A stretch of 64,000 nt of DNA, taken from Vibrio astriarenae. GTDB taxonomy: Bacteria > Pseudomonadota > Gammaproteobacteria > Enterobacterales > Vibrionaceae. The first letter of the stretch is position 1, and every line of letters begins with the position of its first letter. Where the stretch lies: positions 1,116,001-1,180,000 of the forward strand of contig NZ_CP047476.1 in the NCBI RefSeq assembly GCF_010587385.1. Direction: 5' to 3'. The notes under the pieces were generated by a model. That model had not been told where the DNA came from, did no database searches, and saw only the letters and a list, made by a program, of their open reading frames with translations. Positions 9,991 through 19,133 of the stretch are shown here, one piece after another. Position numbers and translations under genes: made by a program.

Positions 9991-11439
9991 ATGAAAGGTG
10001 ATATCGGTGTAATTGGCCTAGCAGTAATGGGTCAAAACCTTATCCTAAACATGAACGACAATGGCTTTAAAGTTGTTGCTCACAACCGTACTGCTGCGAA
10101 GGTAGACGAATTCCTAGAAGGTCCAGCGAAGGGCACAAACATCGTTGGTGCTTACTCTCTAGAAGAGCTTGTTGAGAAGCTAGAAACGCCACGTAAAGTG
10201 ATGCTGATGGTGCGTGCAGGTGCTGTTGTAGATACGTTCATCGACAACCTAATCCCTCTTCTAGACGAAGGCGACATCATCATTGATGGCGGTAACACTA
10301 ACTACCCAGACACAAACCGTCGCGTGGCACACTGCCGTGAGAAAGGTATTCACTTCATCGGTACGGGTGTATCTGGTGGTGAAGAAGGCGCACGTTTTGG
10401 TCCTTCAATCATGCCAGGCGGCGCAGCTGAAGCTTGGGAAGCGGTTAAGCCAATCTTCCAAGGTATCTCTGCAAAAACTGACGCAGGCGAACCTTGTTGT
10501 GACTGGGTTGGTAACGATGGTGCGGGTCACTTCGTTAAGATGGTACACAACGGTATCGAATACGGTGACATGCAGCTAATCACTGAAGCTTACCAATTCA
10601 TGAAAGATGGCCTTGGTATGTCTGCAGACGAAATGCAAGCCGTATTCGCTGACTGGAACAAGACGGAACTAGACAGCTACCTTGTTGAAATCACTGCTGA
10701 TATCCTTGGCTACAAAGATGAAGACGGTGAGCCTTTAGTTGAGAAGATCCTAGACACTGCAGGCCAAAAAGGTACGGGTAAATGGACAGGTATCAACGCA
10801 CTAGACCTAGGTATTCCACTAACGCTTATCTCTGAGTCTGTATTCTCTCGTTGTCTATCTGCACTGAAAGACCAACGTGTTGAAGCAGAATCTCTATTCG
10901 GTAAGACAATCACACCAGTCGAAGGCGACAAGCAAGAGTGGGTTGATGCACTGCGTCAAGCGCTACTCGCTTCTAAGATCATCTCTTACGCTCAAGGCTT
11001 CATGCTAATGCGCGAAGCATCGAACGAGAACGGTTGGGACCTAAACTACGGTAACGTAGCTCTAATGTGGCGTGGTGGTTGTATCATCCGCTCTGCGTTC
11101 CTAGGCAACATTCGTGATGCATACGAAGCGAACCCAGATATCGCATTCCTTGGTTCTGACGAGTACTTCAAAAACATCCTTCAAGGCAGCCTAGCAGCAT
11201 GGCGTAAAGTAGCAGCGAAATCATTAGAGTCAGGCATCCCAATGCCATGTACGATTTCTGCGCTATCTTTCTTAGACGGTTACACTACTGCACGTCTACC
11301 AGCGAACCTGCTTCAAGCTCAACGTGACTACTTCGGTGCTCACACTTACGAGCGTACTGACCGTCCACGTGGTGAGTTCTTCCACACGAACTGGACAGGT
11401 ACAGGCGGCGATACTGCTTCTACGACTTACGACGTTTAA
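9991..11439 (+). CDS. gnd: 6-phosphogluconate dehydrogenase (decarboxylating)
   Basis: A 482-residue enzyme converting 6-phosphogluconate to ribulose-5-phosphate plus CO2 with NADP+. The Rossmann motif IGVIGLAVMGQNLILN begins at residue 5; IIDGGNTNY and the signature GTGVSGGEEGARFGPSIMPG follow; the C-terminal ARLPANLLQAQRDYFGAHTY block is intact. GGAGAG precedes the ATG at 9991. Third gene of the operon, 38 bases after pgl, followed by a clear terminator. Confidence 0.98.
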   Translation: MKGDIGVIGLAVMGQNLILNMNDNGFKVVAHNRTAAKVDEFLEGPAKGTNIVGAYSLEELVEKLETPRKVMLMVRAGAVVDTFIDNLIPLLDEGDIIIDGGNTNYPDTNRRVAHCREKGIHFIGTGVSGGEEGARFGPSIMPGGAAEAWEAVKPIFQGISAKTDAGEPCCDWVGNDGAGHFVKMVHNGIEYGDMQLITEAYQFMKDGLGMSADEMQAVFADWNKTELDSYLVEITADILGYKDEDGEPLVEKILDTAGQKGTGKWTGINALDLGIPLTLISESVFSRCLSALKDQRVEAESLFGKTITPVEGDKQEWVDALRQALLASKIISYAQGFMLMREASNENGWDLNYGNVALMWRGGCIIRSAFLGNIRDAYEANPDIAFLGSDEYFKNILQGSLAAWRKVAAKSLESGIPMPCTISALSFLDGYTTARLPANLLQAQRDYFGAHTYERTDRPRGEFFHTNWTGTGGDTASTTYDV

Positions 11440-11462
11440 TTCGTTAACAAGTAAAGAGTGAC

Positions 11463-11496
11463 AAAAGCCAGATATCATTGTGATACCTGGCTTTTT
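11463..11496 (+). terminator. Rho-independent terminator after gnd
   Basis: Stem AAAAGCCAG-gTATC / GATACCTGGCTTTTT with one mismatch and a T-run, 23 bases after the gnd stop. It closes the zwf-pgl-gnd operon. Confidence 0.85.
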
Positions 11497-11540
11497 AGTA
11501 TTTAAGTTGACGAAGTTTTATTACCTGAAACACTGCCCAC

Positions 11541-11693
11541 TCCGTCACCCTGAATTCATTTCAGGATCTACTCACGTGATCGTTGAAACCTCATCAACAT
11601 CTTTCAGTAGATATTGAAACAAGTTCAATATGACGACGCTAGATGACGGTACTGAGGGATATTTCAACGAGTTCGATATGACAGCGCTAGGAG
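11541..11693. repeat. Cluster of three short palindromic (REP-like) elements
   Basis: Three related hairpins within 150 bases: CCTGAA-ttcat-TTCAGG (11549-11565), ATATTGAA-acaag-TTCAATAT (11611-11631, perfect) and an imperfect ATATTTCAAcgagTTCGATAT (11659-11679). The second and third are each followed by a matching TGACgaCGCTAG/TGACagCGCTAG tail. This is the layout of an extragenic palindromic repeat family; it lies in a non-coding gap between gnd and the DUF3012 gene. Confidence 0.65.
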
Positions 11694-11710
11694 GATAATG
11701 AAAGGCCTAC

Positions 11711-11974
11711 CTAAAAAACACAGTGCTTGGCGTAACTCGTTGCCTCATTCGCACTCCAATCACCTTTTGGCTTCGCTTCTAGACTCTCACACCATCCTGG
11801 GCTGCCCACCGCATCACTTAAAAAACAGTGCTTAGCGTAGTCGAGTGTTCCCTGTGCTGTCCATTCGCTTTTTGGCGTCGCATCCATGGTTTCACACCAG
11901 CCTTGTGTGCCTACCTCATCCTCACAGCCGTTAAGCAGCGCTAAGGTAGATAGTACTAATATCAGTTTCTTCAT
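11711..11974 (-). CDS. Small lipoprotein with two DUF3012 repeats
   Basis: An 87-residue exported protein. The signal peptide ends in LLNGCED, a lipobox with Cys17. The mature part is two copies of one unit: GxxGWCExxxxxPKxxWxxxxxxxYAKHC, each with two Cys. Most DUF3012 proteins that I know have a single copy, so this looks like an internal duplication. ATG at 11974 chosen over an in-frame ATG two codons upstream because AGGGA is better spaced. Function unknown. Confidence 0.75.
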   Translation of the reverse strand: MKKLILVLSTLALLNGCEDEVGTQGWCETMDATPKSEWTAQGTLDYAKHCFLSDAVGSPGWCESLEAKPKGDWSANEATSYAKHCVF

Positions 11975-12067
11975 TGTCATTTCCCTAGAAGATCATTTGC
12001 CCCCACTATAACGTGAAATTGAGCACATGTTGAGACAGCTTATTGACGATCACCCATGGAGGTTGAT

Positions 12068-13255
12068 TTAAAAACCAGTACCGACATTAATGTAACTGGT
12101 GACTTTCCCTTCACTAAATGCCAAATCCACACCCATTCTCAGTCCATAACGTCTTGCAATTTTATAACGAAAACCCGCGCCATACGCTTGAACAGACTGA
12201 TCGTCACTACTGCTATTCAGCGCTTGTCCATAACCATAAAACGCAGACACGTTCCAACGATTATCAATGTCATAAGTTACTTGAGATTGTAACGTTTGAA
12301 TCTTATCGCCCTGATATCGAAACGAAGGCACACCACGCATATCCACATAAGGCTTTGAGGTTAGTGGCACCAACAGATCATCGGATTCAAATTGCTGATA
12401 GTTACCCGCTAAGGCTAAGTTCCATTTATTGGCTAACGGAATATAACCTTGCCCATCAAAGCCAAACACCTGATAGTCATAATCGCCACCCAATTTACGG
12501 TCATAAACCATATACTCAGCGTTTAAGATATAGCCCTCTGTTGGGTAGAAAATATTATCGCGCGTATCGTACTCAACGGTTAAGCCCAACGCTGAGTTCG
12601 TTGTCTCTCCCAAGCCTGGGACTTTACCAGAATCACCGAGCCACTCTAGAACATCATTAACTCGATCATTACCTACATCCAAAGACACATCCGTCTTGGT
12701 CCAAACCTGTTTAACACCCAGCATCAACGGCGTGCTTGCCACTCTAAATTGCAAGTGTTGCAGCGCCGCAATACCACTGTTTTCGGTACCGATTTTCAGC
12801 CCTAAGTCTGCGATAGGAAGCTCACGGTAAACATCGAGATTGACCTGACCTAAACCAGCACCACCAGTGTAACGAAGGGCATCTTTAAACCAAGAGTGAC
12901 GATGCCCTGCAAACGCAAACCAAGAGCCATTTTCTGTGCCTGCAGCCCCAACGACCGTCATCGCAGCCGGAACCAAGCGCGCACCTCCATCAACCGACAT
13001 CAACGCGGCTTGCTGACGCGCTTTTTTCTCTTCTTCACTTTCATGAAGAAAAAGACCGACGAGACCACCACCGTAGCCAACAGCGGGCTCGGTTATAATT
13101 ATGGGTACAGGCAGAAACCCTGTCGCGTTCTCGGCGATGTAGTGGCCCATATCGAAGCGGCCATCTTCTGAGTCAGTAAAAGTAGAAGCTGCGACGAAAG
13201 GCGAGATAAGTGAACTAAGAAGTGTTAATAACAGTGGTCTATTTTTCATCAACAT
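12068..13255 (-). CDS. BamA/TamA-superfamily outer-membrane beta-barrel protein
   Basis: A 395-residue exported barrel. A signal peptide ends near PFVAAS; the N-terminal region includes PVPIIITEPAVGYGGGL, typical of the surface-antigen (D15-like) barrels without POTRA domains. Barrel features include alternating aromatic strands, the conserved TRDNIFYPTEGYIL segment and the C-terminal strand ending in Phe (YINVGTGF). Several in-frame starts exist; 13255 is best spaced from AGGT. It lies downstream of a terminator hairpin, so it is probably transcribed alone. Role unknown. Confidence 0.75.
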   Translation of the reverse strand: MLMKNRPLLLTLLSSLISPFVAASTFTDSEDGRFDMGHYIAENATGFLPVPIIITEPAVGYGGGLVGLFLHESEEEKKARQQAALMSVDGGARLVPAAMTVVGAAGTENGSWFAFAGHRHSWFKDALRYTGGAGLGQVNLDVYRELPIADLGLKIGTENSGIAALQHLQFRVASTPLMLGVKQVWTKTDVSLDVGNDRVNDVLEWLGDSGKVPGLGETTNSALGLTVEYDTRDNIFYPTEGYILNAEYMVYDRKLGGDYDYQVFGFDGQGYIPLANKWNLALAGNYQQFESDDLLVPLTSKPYVDMRGVPSFRYQGDKIQTLQSQVTYDIDNRWNVSAFYGYGQALNSSSDDQSVQAYGAGFRYKIARRYGLRMGVDLAFSEGKVTSYINVGTGF

Positions 13256-13270
13256 GTGCATACCTAAATT

Positions 13271-13300
13271 AAAAAAATACCGGGCGTTACCGCCCGGTAT
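13271..13300 (-). terminator. Rho-independent terminator
   Basis: Perfect stem ATACCGGGCG-ttac-CGCCCGGTAT followed on the minus strand by seven T. It lies just before the beta-barrel gene and probably ends the transcript of the small periplasmic protein gene upstream. Confidence 0.85.
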
Positions 13301-13461
13301 TTGTGTATGCATCCCTGCAATGGACTTTATATAAACTAGCTTGTAGGTGTTACCCACGCAGAAATTGTATGCCCAATAACATTTGCGACTAAATCGCATA
13401 TGCTGGACTCAATCCATCAAAGTCCAGCCATTCATCCATTGTCGTTAGACAATGAATCGAA

Positions 13462-13890
13462 TTAACTGTATTCAACCACTTTTGCGATGTAGTTGAAGTT
13501 ACCTGAGTCACCGTGGTAGTTACGGAAGATATCTACTGAGAAGTAGTTTGGTTGATCTGTCTCGATGTAAGTCATCAGTTTCACTTCGAGGTCACCTAGA
13601 TCTTCACCTGGAGTCGTCGTGATATAGTGATGTTTTACTTTACCTAAACCGTTCTCTTTCGCTTCTTTCTTAGTGATGAAAACTTCTTTCTCTGTTAGGA
13701 AGCCAACATAGTCTACTTTTTCAAGGTTAAAGTCTTGGTCTACCGTCATCACTGCTTCACCCTGCTCTTGAACGGTAGCAAGTTGAGCAAGATCGTTGTA
13801 TACGTCTTGGATCTCTGGGTCAACTTTTGAGTGTGCCATGGCACCAGTAGCTACAAGAGCAAGCGATAGAGTTAATAGTGTTTTTTTCAT
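13462..13890 (-). CDS. Small secreted protein of unknown function
   Basis: A 142-residue protein beginning at ATG 13890 with a clear Sec signal peptide (MKKTLLTLSLALVATGAMA). The mature chain of about 123 residues is mixed alpha/beta by appearance, with a Lys-rich middle (TKKEAKENGLGKVKHHY) and no cysteines. No family recognised. It is 19 bases downstream of the patatin gene on the same strand, so the two may be co-transcribed. Confidence 0.7.
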   Translation of the reverse strand: MKKTLLTLSLALVATGAMAHSKVDPEIQDVYNDLAQLATVQEQGEAVMTVDQDFNLEKVDYVGFLTEKEVFITKKEAKENGLGKVKHHYITTTPGEDLGDLEVKLMTYIETDQPNYFSVDIFRNYHGDSGNFNYIAKVVEYS

Positions 13891-13909
13891 GTCATTTACC
13901 TTCTCAATT

Positions 13910-15085
13910 TTATGGAATGTCATTTGTCCAAAGTTGGTTTCGAGTCGCTTTTCCGTAGCCGTAGCGATAAATCGCTTCCATATATGTCTTATCGAACATA
14001 TCTTTTGTTGCCTTTGCAGGGCGATAACTTTGTTCGAGATAAGTCATCCCAAAATCAAAATCATTCACCTCACAGAGGTATTTAATGCGGTATATGTCGC
14101 CTTTTGCCTGAAGCACCGTTAACGAGCTAACAGACTTAGTCAAAAGCGGCATACCTTTGTCTTTTAACGGTGTATAAGGTGTTGATAGTGAACCATTTCT
14201 TATAACGTCAACACGTGGTCTTTCTGTCAGACCCAACGCCTGTGAGATTTTGTTGTAATCAAAGTTCGACGGATTAAAAAATACCTGCGCCGCCAAACCG
14301 CCATCAACATGCAGCTCTTCTAGCTGTTGGTTCTCATGCTCCACTTGAATAAACTGCGGAGGGAAAACGCCCGGTATAGAAGCACTCGCTGCCAATATTT
14401 GATGAATCAGTCGAGTTTTGTCTGGCATATCACTGCCTGCAATTGCGCCGACGTTCCACACCATGAGCTCACCTGAATCAAAATGAGTCGTGCCGATAAA
14501 CAGGCGCTTACCAGCCTGATGTCGCTGCGCGATTTTCACAATCATTTCATCAGGGTAAGCATTCTCGATAAATTCAAACATGTGATTACCATTGGTAAAC
14601 GCATCCTTAAACAGAGTATTTAGGAAGTTCTTCTTACCCAGTACTTCCTTATCGCTAATACCCAGCATCACTGTCTTCAGGTTCTCTAGCTCATCCTCAC
14701 CGGCGAAGACAAACGGAGCGATCAAAGCACCCGCACTGATACCCGTAATCACGGTGTAGTCTGGTAGCTGACCTGAATCAGAAAGACCAATGATGGCACC
14801 TGCGCCGTAAGCGCCATTGGCACCACCACCAGAGAGGGCGAGAATATTGAGCCTATCGCCCTCAGCTGTTAGTGGTGTGCTGTTGTCATGTTCAGAGTAT
14901 AAAAATTCAGGCTGCTCATTCCCCCAAAAGCGCAAAGGCTCTTGTTCGGCAATCGGTTCAGAGACAAGTGTTACATCCTTATAGTTGTCTTTTGAAACAC
15001 GAATATCCAAGGAGTGAGAAGAACTACAAGCCACAAGGAATAAGGAAATCAAAACGATGGTTGCCTTGCCCGTGTAATTTTTCAT
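13910..15085 (-). CDS. Patatin-like phospholipase lipoprotein
   Basis: A 391-residue lipoprotein (lipobox LVACSSS) with a patatin hydrolase domain. The oxyanion motif GGGANGAYGAG (about residue 90), the nucleophile elbow GISAG (G-x-S-x-G, about 120) and the DGG catalytic Asp motif in HVDGGLA (about 260) are all present, so it should be an active acyl hydrolase acting on lipids at the envelope. It is followed at 19 bases by a small secreted-protein gene. The start is one of two close ATGs (15091 or 15085). Confidence 0.88.
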   Translation of the reverse strand: MKNYTGKATIVLISLFLVACSSSHSLDIRVSKDNYKDVTLVSEPIAEQEPLRFWGNEQPEFLYSEHDNSTPLTAEGDRLNILALSGGGANGAYGAGAIIGLSDSGQLPDYTVITGISAGALIAPFVFAGEDELENLKTVMLGISDKEVLGKKNFLNTLFKDAFTNGNHMFEFIENAYPDEMIVKIAQRHQAGKRLFIGTTHFDSGELMVWNVGAIAGSDMPDKTRLIHQILAASASIPGVFPPQFIQVEHENQQLEELHVDGGLAAQVFFNPSNFDYNKISQALGLTERPRVDVIRNGSLSTPYTPLKDKGMPLLTKSVSSLTVLQAKGDIYRIKYLCEVNDFDFGMTYLEQSYRPAKATKDMFDKTYMEAIYRYGYGKATRNQLWTNDIP

Positions 15086-15238
15086 TTGCATATTGTTGAG
15101 TCTCAGAAGTTATTCAGTTAGGTCGCACGCTCTGCAGCTCTGTGCTGATGGGAGGTATGCTAACAACCCTTTTTCAAATCCAACAATCCGGTATGTAGGA
15201 CTGTATCCTCACCACCTACTTTTCATGACCCATAAACG

Positions 15239-15263
15239 AAAAATCCAGCCGAAGTGGGCTGGA
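15239..15263 (-). terminator. Rho-independent terminator after the Kef-type antiporter gene
   Basis: Perfect 7-bp stem TCCAGCC/GGCTGGA with a run of T on the minus strand, 50 bases beyond the stop of the antiporter gene. Confidence 0.8.
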
Positions 15264-15313
15264 CTAATTGAGTAAAACAAACCTTAAGGCATTGAATATA
15301 TTAAACTTGCAAA

Positions 15314-17011
15314 TTATCGACTTTGTTTAAAGCTCAAGTACTCCTCTTCAAACAAGTCAGATTTCAACTCATCAATAAGATTCATGACTTCGTCTTCTGG
15401 CAATCCAAAGTTTTTCAACAGTTGGCGACCTCGAAGCAAGGTACTCTCGATATACGTCGCCCCAACAAATTCAACACCGTGCTCTCGTAAGAAAAACTCG
15501 TCTGCACGTGAGTTTGTTCTCGCATAAACATCAAGCTGTGGATACTGATTCATCATCAAACAGACTTTGCGCAATGACTCTGAGTGAGTTAAAGAAACAA
15601 AAGCAGCATTGGCATCGGATAACCCGACTTTCCTGCGTATGCTTGGAAACATAATGTCTCCAAAGTGTGCGTTTAGCCCAAGCTCTTTCGCTTTCTTAAT
15701 CGAGTCATAATTGATATCTACCCCGATATAGGGAATCTGGGCACGCTTGGCCAAAATCGCAATGAGTCGCCCAACCTCGTCAAGACCAACAATGACCAAA
15801 GGCGCTTTGTTCTCGGGAGCCAATGAAATCTCGGGAGCATGTTTGTAGATTAATCGCTTCTCTAAACGATCGCCGATGCCATATAAACAAGGTGTGAGGA
15901 CCATACTGACACTCACCACCACAATACCAACGGCACCTTGCTGTGCTGAAATGAGTCCGATACTTGTCGCGACACCCAGTAATACAAAGGCGAATTCACC
16001 AACCTGACTCAGCGCAAACGCGGTCTTGACGGCAACTCCGGTACTTTTTTGGTCCAGTTTCGCGAGTAAAGTAAACACGACGACTTTGACTAAAACAATC
16101 ACCACCAACAAGATTAAAACCTGATCGATGTGTGTGCCCGCTGCAACCGGATCTACTGACATACCGACAGAGATGAAAAACAGGCCCATCAGCAGCCCTT
16201 TGAAAGGGTTCACAATGCTCTCAAGAGTAAATCGAAACTGTGAATTAGACAGACACATGCCTAAAAGGAAAGCGCCCAGCGTTGAGGATAAGCCCACTTC
16301 GTCCACGAGCCACAGCGTTGCTATCAAAGCGACGAACAAACACAGTACAAAGCCTTCTTTATTACGCTCTCGAGCCGCCCAATCGAGGCTTCTCGGCAAT
16401 AGATAGCGACCGATGACAATGACAGCGGCGACAACTGAAATACCGGTAAGCAGAGGAAGAATAATCCCAGTTTGATGAGTGCCTTGTTGGTGAGCCAACA
16501 TAGGGATAATTGCCATCACGGGCACAATACTCAGATCCTGGGCCATCAAGTTCGTAAAAATATTCTTACCGTGAGCGGCGTTTACCTCTCCCCGCTCCTC
16601 AAGCAAAGTCATCACCACTGCTGTAGACGACTGGGCGAATATCAGGCCGAATACGAGCCCGAGTTGCCAACTAAAACCTAAACAATAGAGAATCGTACAG
16701 ATGACAGAAGCGGTGATTAATACTTGACCGACCCCTTGCACGACCAAGCTCTTTTTCATTTTCCATAGGTCTTGAGGCTTTACCTCTAAACCAATCGTGA
16801 AGAGAAACAGTACTACACCGAAATCAGCAATTTGCTGCAGAAGGTCAATGTCTGTTGTGGCGACAAGCCCAGGGGTGTGAGGACCGAGGGCAACGCCCGC
16901 GGCAATGAAACCAATGATGGTTCCAAGTTTAAGAAAAGAAGAGAGTGCGATACAGGCTGTTACGGTGAGCATCACCATAGTCGCGAAGTGTAAAAAGTTG
17001 AGGTTTTCCAT
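15314..17011 (-). CDS. CPA2-family (Kef/Ybal type) cation:proton antiporter
   Basis: A 565-residue monovalent cation:proton antiporter-2. About 12 TM helices occupy residues 1-385, with the motif AQSSTAVVMTLLEERGE and GVVLFLFTIGLEV typical of Kef/CPA2 transporters. A C-terminal RCK/TrkA-N domain starts near residue 400 (APLVIVGLDEVGRLIAIL, the GxxxxG nucleotide motif). It probably extrudes K+ or Na+ in exchange for protons and so affects cytoplasmic pH. The gene stands alone between a terminator and a 19-bp palindromic operator at 17080-17098 that is shared with pdxY and aspT. Confidence 0.9.
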   Translation of the reverse strand: MENLNFLHFATMVMLTVTACIALSSFLKLGTIIGFIAAGVALGPHTPGLVATTDIDLLQQIADFGVVLFLFTIGLEVKPQDLWKMKKSLVVQGVGQVLITASVICTILYCLGFSWQLGLVFGLIFAQSSTAVVMTLLEERGEVNAAHGKNIFTNLMAQDLSIVPVMAIIPMLAHQQGTHQTGIILPLLTGISVVAAVIVIGRYLLPRSLDWAARERNKEGFVLCLFVALIATLWLVDEVGLSSTLGAFLLGMCLSNSQFRFTLESIVNPFKGLLMGLFFISVGMSVDPVAAGTHIDQVLILLVVIVLVKVVVFTLLAKLDQKSTGVAVKTAFALSQVGEFAFVLLGVATSIGLISAQQGAVGIVVVSVSMVLTPCLYGIGDRLEKRLIYKHAPEISLAPENKAPLVIVGLDEVGRLIAILAKRAQIPYIGVDINYDSIKKAKELGLNAHFGDIMFPSIRRKVGLSDANAAFVSLTHSESLRKVCLMMNQYPQLDVYARTNSRADEFFLREHGVEFVGATYIESTLLRGRQLLKNFGLPEDEVMNLIDELKSDLFEEEYLSFKQSR

Positions 17012-17079
17012 CTTGGACTCTGAAGATCATGTATTGATCCTCAGAATAAATTAAAGGCCCAAGTCGGCTAAATCAGCTT

Positions 17080-17098
17080 TGACGTATCAGATCCGTCA
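17080..17098. promoter_or_regulatory. Shared palindromic operator, copy 1 (Kef antiporter)
   Basis: TGACGTATCAGATCCGTCA, dyad TGACG/CGTCA, 69 bases before the Kef-type antiporter start. It aligns without gaps to three other sites in the window (19102, 25429, 25598), all sharing the TGAyGG...ATCC core. Confidence 0.6.
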
Positions 17099-17110
17099 GT
17101 TATTTTCTAT

Positions 17111-18013
17111 TTAATAAACATTGTCGACATAATCATGAATCGCGGCAATAAGAGACTTCTTGATGTCAGAGATTTGCTTGGAGTGCGGGCACCACAGTGC
17201 TATCGGGAATTTAAAACCCTGCCTCAAACCCGATTCTTTTCCACCGACTGGCTGGATAAATTCTCTCGAAGATTCAGATAATTCGAGGATTTTTGGCAAC
17301 CAAGCCCATCCCATCCCCTCTTTGATAAACTTTACGATTAACGAAACGGTCTCTACTTCCTCGTAATTTGCTGAAAATAAGAGCTTTTCCTTAAGGCCCT
17401 CATCAACTAGAGACTTAAGTAGAAACTGGCGATCCTGTTTTAGTTGGTTAACCGCATCAGTGTATTCCATATCGAGAATGTCCGAGCCCTTTTGCACAAA
17501 AGGAATCAGTTCTATGTGGCCTAAAAATGTCGCGTCAAAGCTATGAATTGCGCGGCTTTCATGAATGTTCACTAAACCAAAGTGAATTTCACCACTTTCA
17601 ATCCCCTTTTTAATTTCAGATTTATCTTTCAAAATGCAATTTACCCGCATGGACGGAAAATCAGTGATGAGTTTTTGTCTCAACGCAGCCATCGCCCCGA
17701 CGGGTATCAAAGGGGAACAAGCAATGGTGATACTCTCTAATCCTCCATACGACAAGCTCAATGCGACTTTATCAAATACTCTAGCCTGCTCAAGTGTCTG
17801 TTTTGCATAGTGGTATAATAGATGCCCATCTTCTGTCGGCTCGACTGAACGACCGATACGCTCAAATAAAGTCACCGCCAGTTGGTCTTCCAGGTTGCCA
17901 ATCACCTGCCCTATTGTCGTTCTGTGCTTGTTAAGTTTGACGGCGGCCTTACTAAAAGAGAGTTGATCATAGACAGTAACGAAGGCTAATAATTGCTCAA
18001 TACTAAAATTCAT
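17111..18013 (-). CDS. LysR-family transcriptional regulator
   Basis: A 300-residue LysR regulator. Winged-helix domain at residues 3-62 (AFVTVYDQLSFSKAAVKLNKHRTTIGQVIGNLEDQLAVTLF), then an effector-binding domain. The ATG at 18013 is preferred over GTG 18019; no clear ribosome-binding site. It lies between the Kef antiporter and pdxY, both of which carry the same palindrome upstream, so it is the obvious candidate to bind that motif. This is inference from position and from the dyad spacing, which fits LysR-type sites. Confidence 0.88.
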   Translation of the reverse strand: MNFSIEQLLAFVTVYDQLSFSKAAVKLNKHRTTIGQVIGNLEDQLAVTLFERIGRSVEPTEDGHLLYHYAKQTLEQARVFDKVALSLSYGGLESITIACSPLIPVGAMAALRQKLITDFPSMRVNCILKDKSEIKKGIESGEIHFGLVNIHESRAIHSFDATFLGHIELIPFVQKGSDILDMEYTDAVNQLKQDRQFLLKSLVDEGLKEKLLFSANYEEVETVSLIVKFIKEGMGWAWLPKILELSESSREFIQPVGGKESGLRQGFKFPIALWCPHSKQISDIKKSLIAAIHDYVDNVY

Positions 18014-18163
18014 ACACACACTTTGATTTAAATTATTTATACATAAAAGTTAACACTGATTCACGTAATCACAAATCAAGGCAACAATTTGACCATCCGC
18101 TGGGGCATCGCATCGAGACATTTCAATACGATGCCGAATCCAAAATCTCGCTTAGACGACTGA

Positions 18164-19021
18164 TTAGCGCACTTTTAATAGTGGGAAGTCGTATGTCGGT
18201 TCAACAAACTCATGTTGCGCCAAAATCGTTTGAATCTCCCATTCACCTAATTCTTCCGTGAGTTTTAAAACACCATAAACGGCATCGTTCGCGTGTTTGA
18301 ATGCAGAACTTGGAGAAACTCCGTTTACAACGCTGGCACAAAACACCCCCGTGATAAGATCACCGACACCGACGGGTTGCTTATCAAATTCGAGTATTGG
18401 TCTTTGCACGACGTAGCACGTTCTTGAGGTAGCTAACATCATGGTAAATGACTCACGTGAGAGCGAATGGAGGTGTTTTACCAATACCGCTTTGGGGCCC
18501 ATCGACAGTGCCTTTTCACAAGCATGAGCCGCATCCTCAACCGAGTTAATCTCAATACCAGTGAATTGCGTCAATTCAAACTGGTTCGGTACGATAACAT
18601 CAGCCATTGGCATCAACTTGTCGATCAGCGACTCCTGCACGCCATCTGCGACGATACAACCTTTATCTGGGTCCCCCATTACAGGGTCACACACATAAAG
18701 AGCCTCTGGATTTTTCTTTTTCATCGTCGCTACAGAGTCAGCCACAGCCTTACACTGCTCCGCACTCCCCAGGTAGCCAGAGATCAACGCAGAACAATTC
18801 TTTAGCTTGCCAATATTGTCGATCCCATGCACGAGGTCTGATATATCAGACGCTTCAAAACTGCGTCCTGTCCAACCTTCACTATATTGAGTGTGATTAG
18901 AAAACTGGACTGTATGGATGGGCCATACATCCAACCCCATGCGTTGCATTGGGAAAACTGCGCTGCTATTGCCAGCATGACCGTAAACAACATGAGATTG
19001 GATAGAGATAACACTGCCCAT
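18164..19021 (-). CDS. pdxY: Pyridoxal kinase
   Basis: A 285-residue ribokinase-fold kinase making pyridoxal 5'-phosphate from pyridoxal. The N-terminus [27 protein letters not shown] is the typical substrate-binding start; the C-terminal [12 protein letters not shown] holds the catalytic Asp and anion hole. Length matches PdxY. A 19-bp palindromic operator lies 81 bases upstream. PLP is the cofactor of the aspartate decarboxylase encoded 3 kb away under the same motif, giving a reason for common control. Confidence 0.92.
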   Translation of the reverse strand: MGSVISIQSHVVYGHAGNSSAVFPMQRMGLDVWPIHTVQFSNHTQYSEGWTGRSFEASDISDLVHGIDNIGKLKNCSALISGYLGSAEQCKAVADSVATMKKKNPEALYVCDPVMGDPDKGCIVADGVQESLIDKLMPMADVIVPNQFELTQFTGIEINSVEDAAHACEKALSMGPKAVLVKHLHSLSRESFTMMLATSRTCYVVQRPILEFDKQPVGVGDLITGVFCASVVNGVSPSSAFKHANDAVYGVLKLTEELGEWEIQTILAQHEFVEPTYDFPLLKVR

Positions 19022-19101
19022 GGTTCACTCCTTAATTCTTTAATTGATAGCTAATTACCAGACCATCTTACTGTCAAATTTTGAAACCAGTTAATCGTTC
19101 T

Positions 19102-19120
19102 TGATGGGTAAGATCCATCA
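19102..19120. promoter_or_regulatory. Shared palindromic operator, copy 2 (pdxY)
   Basis: TGATGGGTAAGATCCATCA, a near-perfect dyad (TGATGG / CCATCA), between gltS and pdxY and 81 bases before the pdxY start. Best-conserved of the four copies. Confidence 0.65.
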
Positions 19121-19133
19121 AAAGCTGATGTCA

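Noticed and set aside
12118..12660. 180-codon plus-strand ORF
   Set aside because: Entirely antisense to the outer-membrane barrel gene, which has signal peptide and barrel features.
15093..15275. 60-codon plus-strand ORF between patatin and Kef genes
   Set aside because: No ribosome-binding site and it runs through the terminator of the Kef-type gene.
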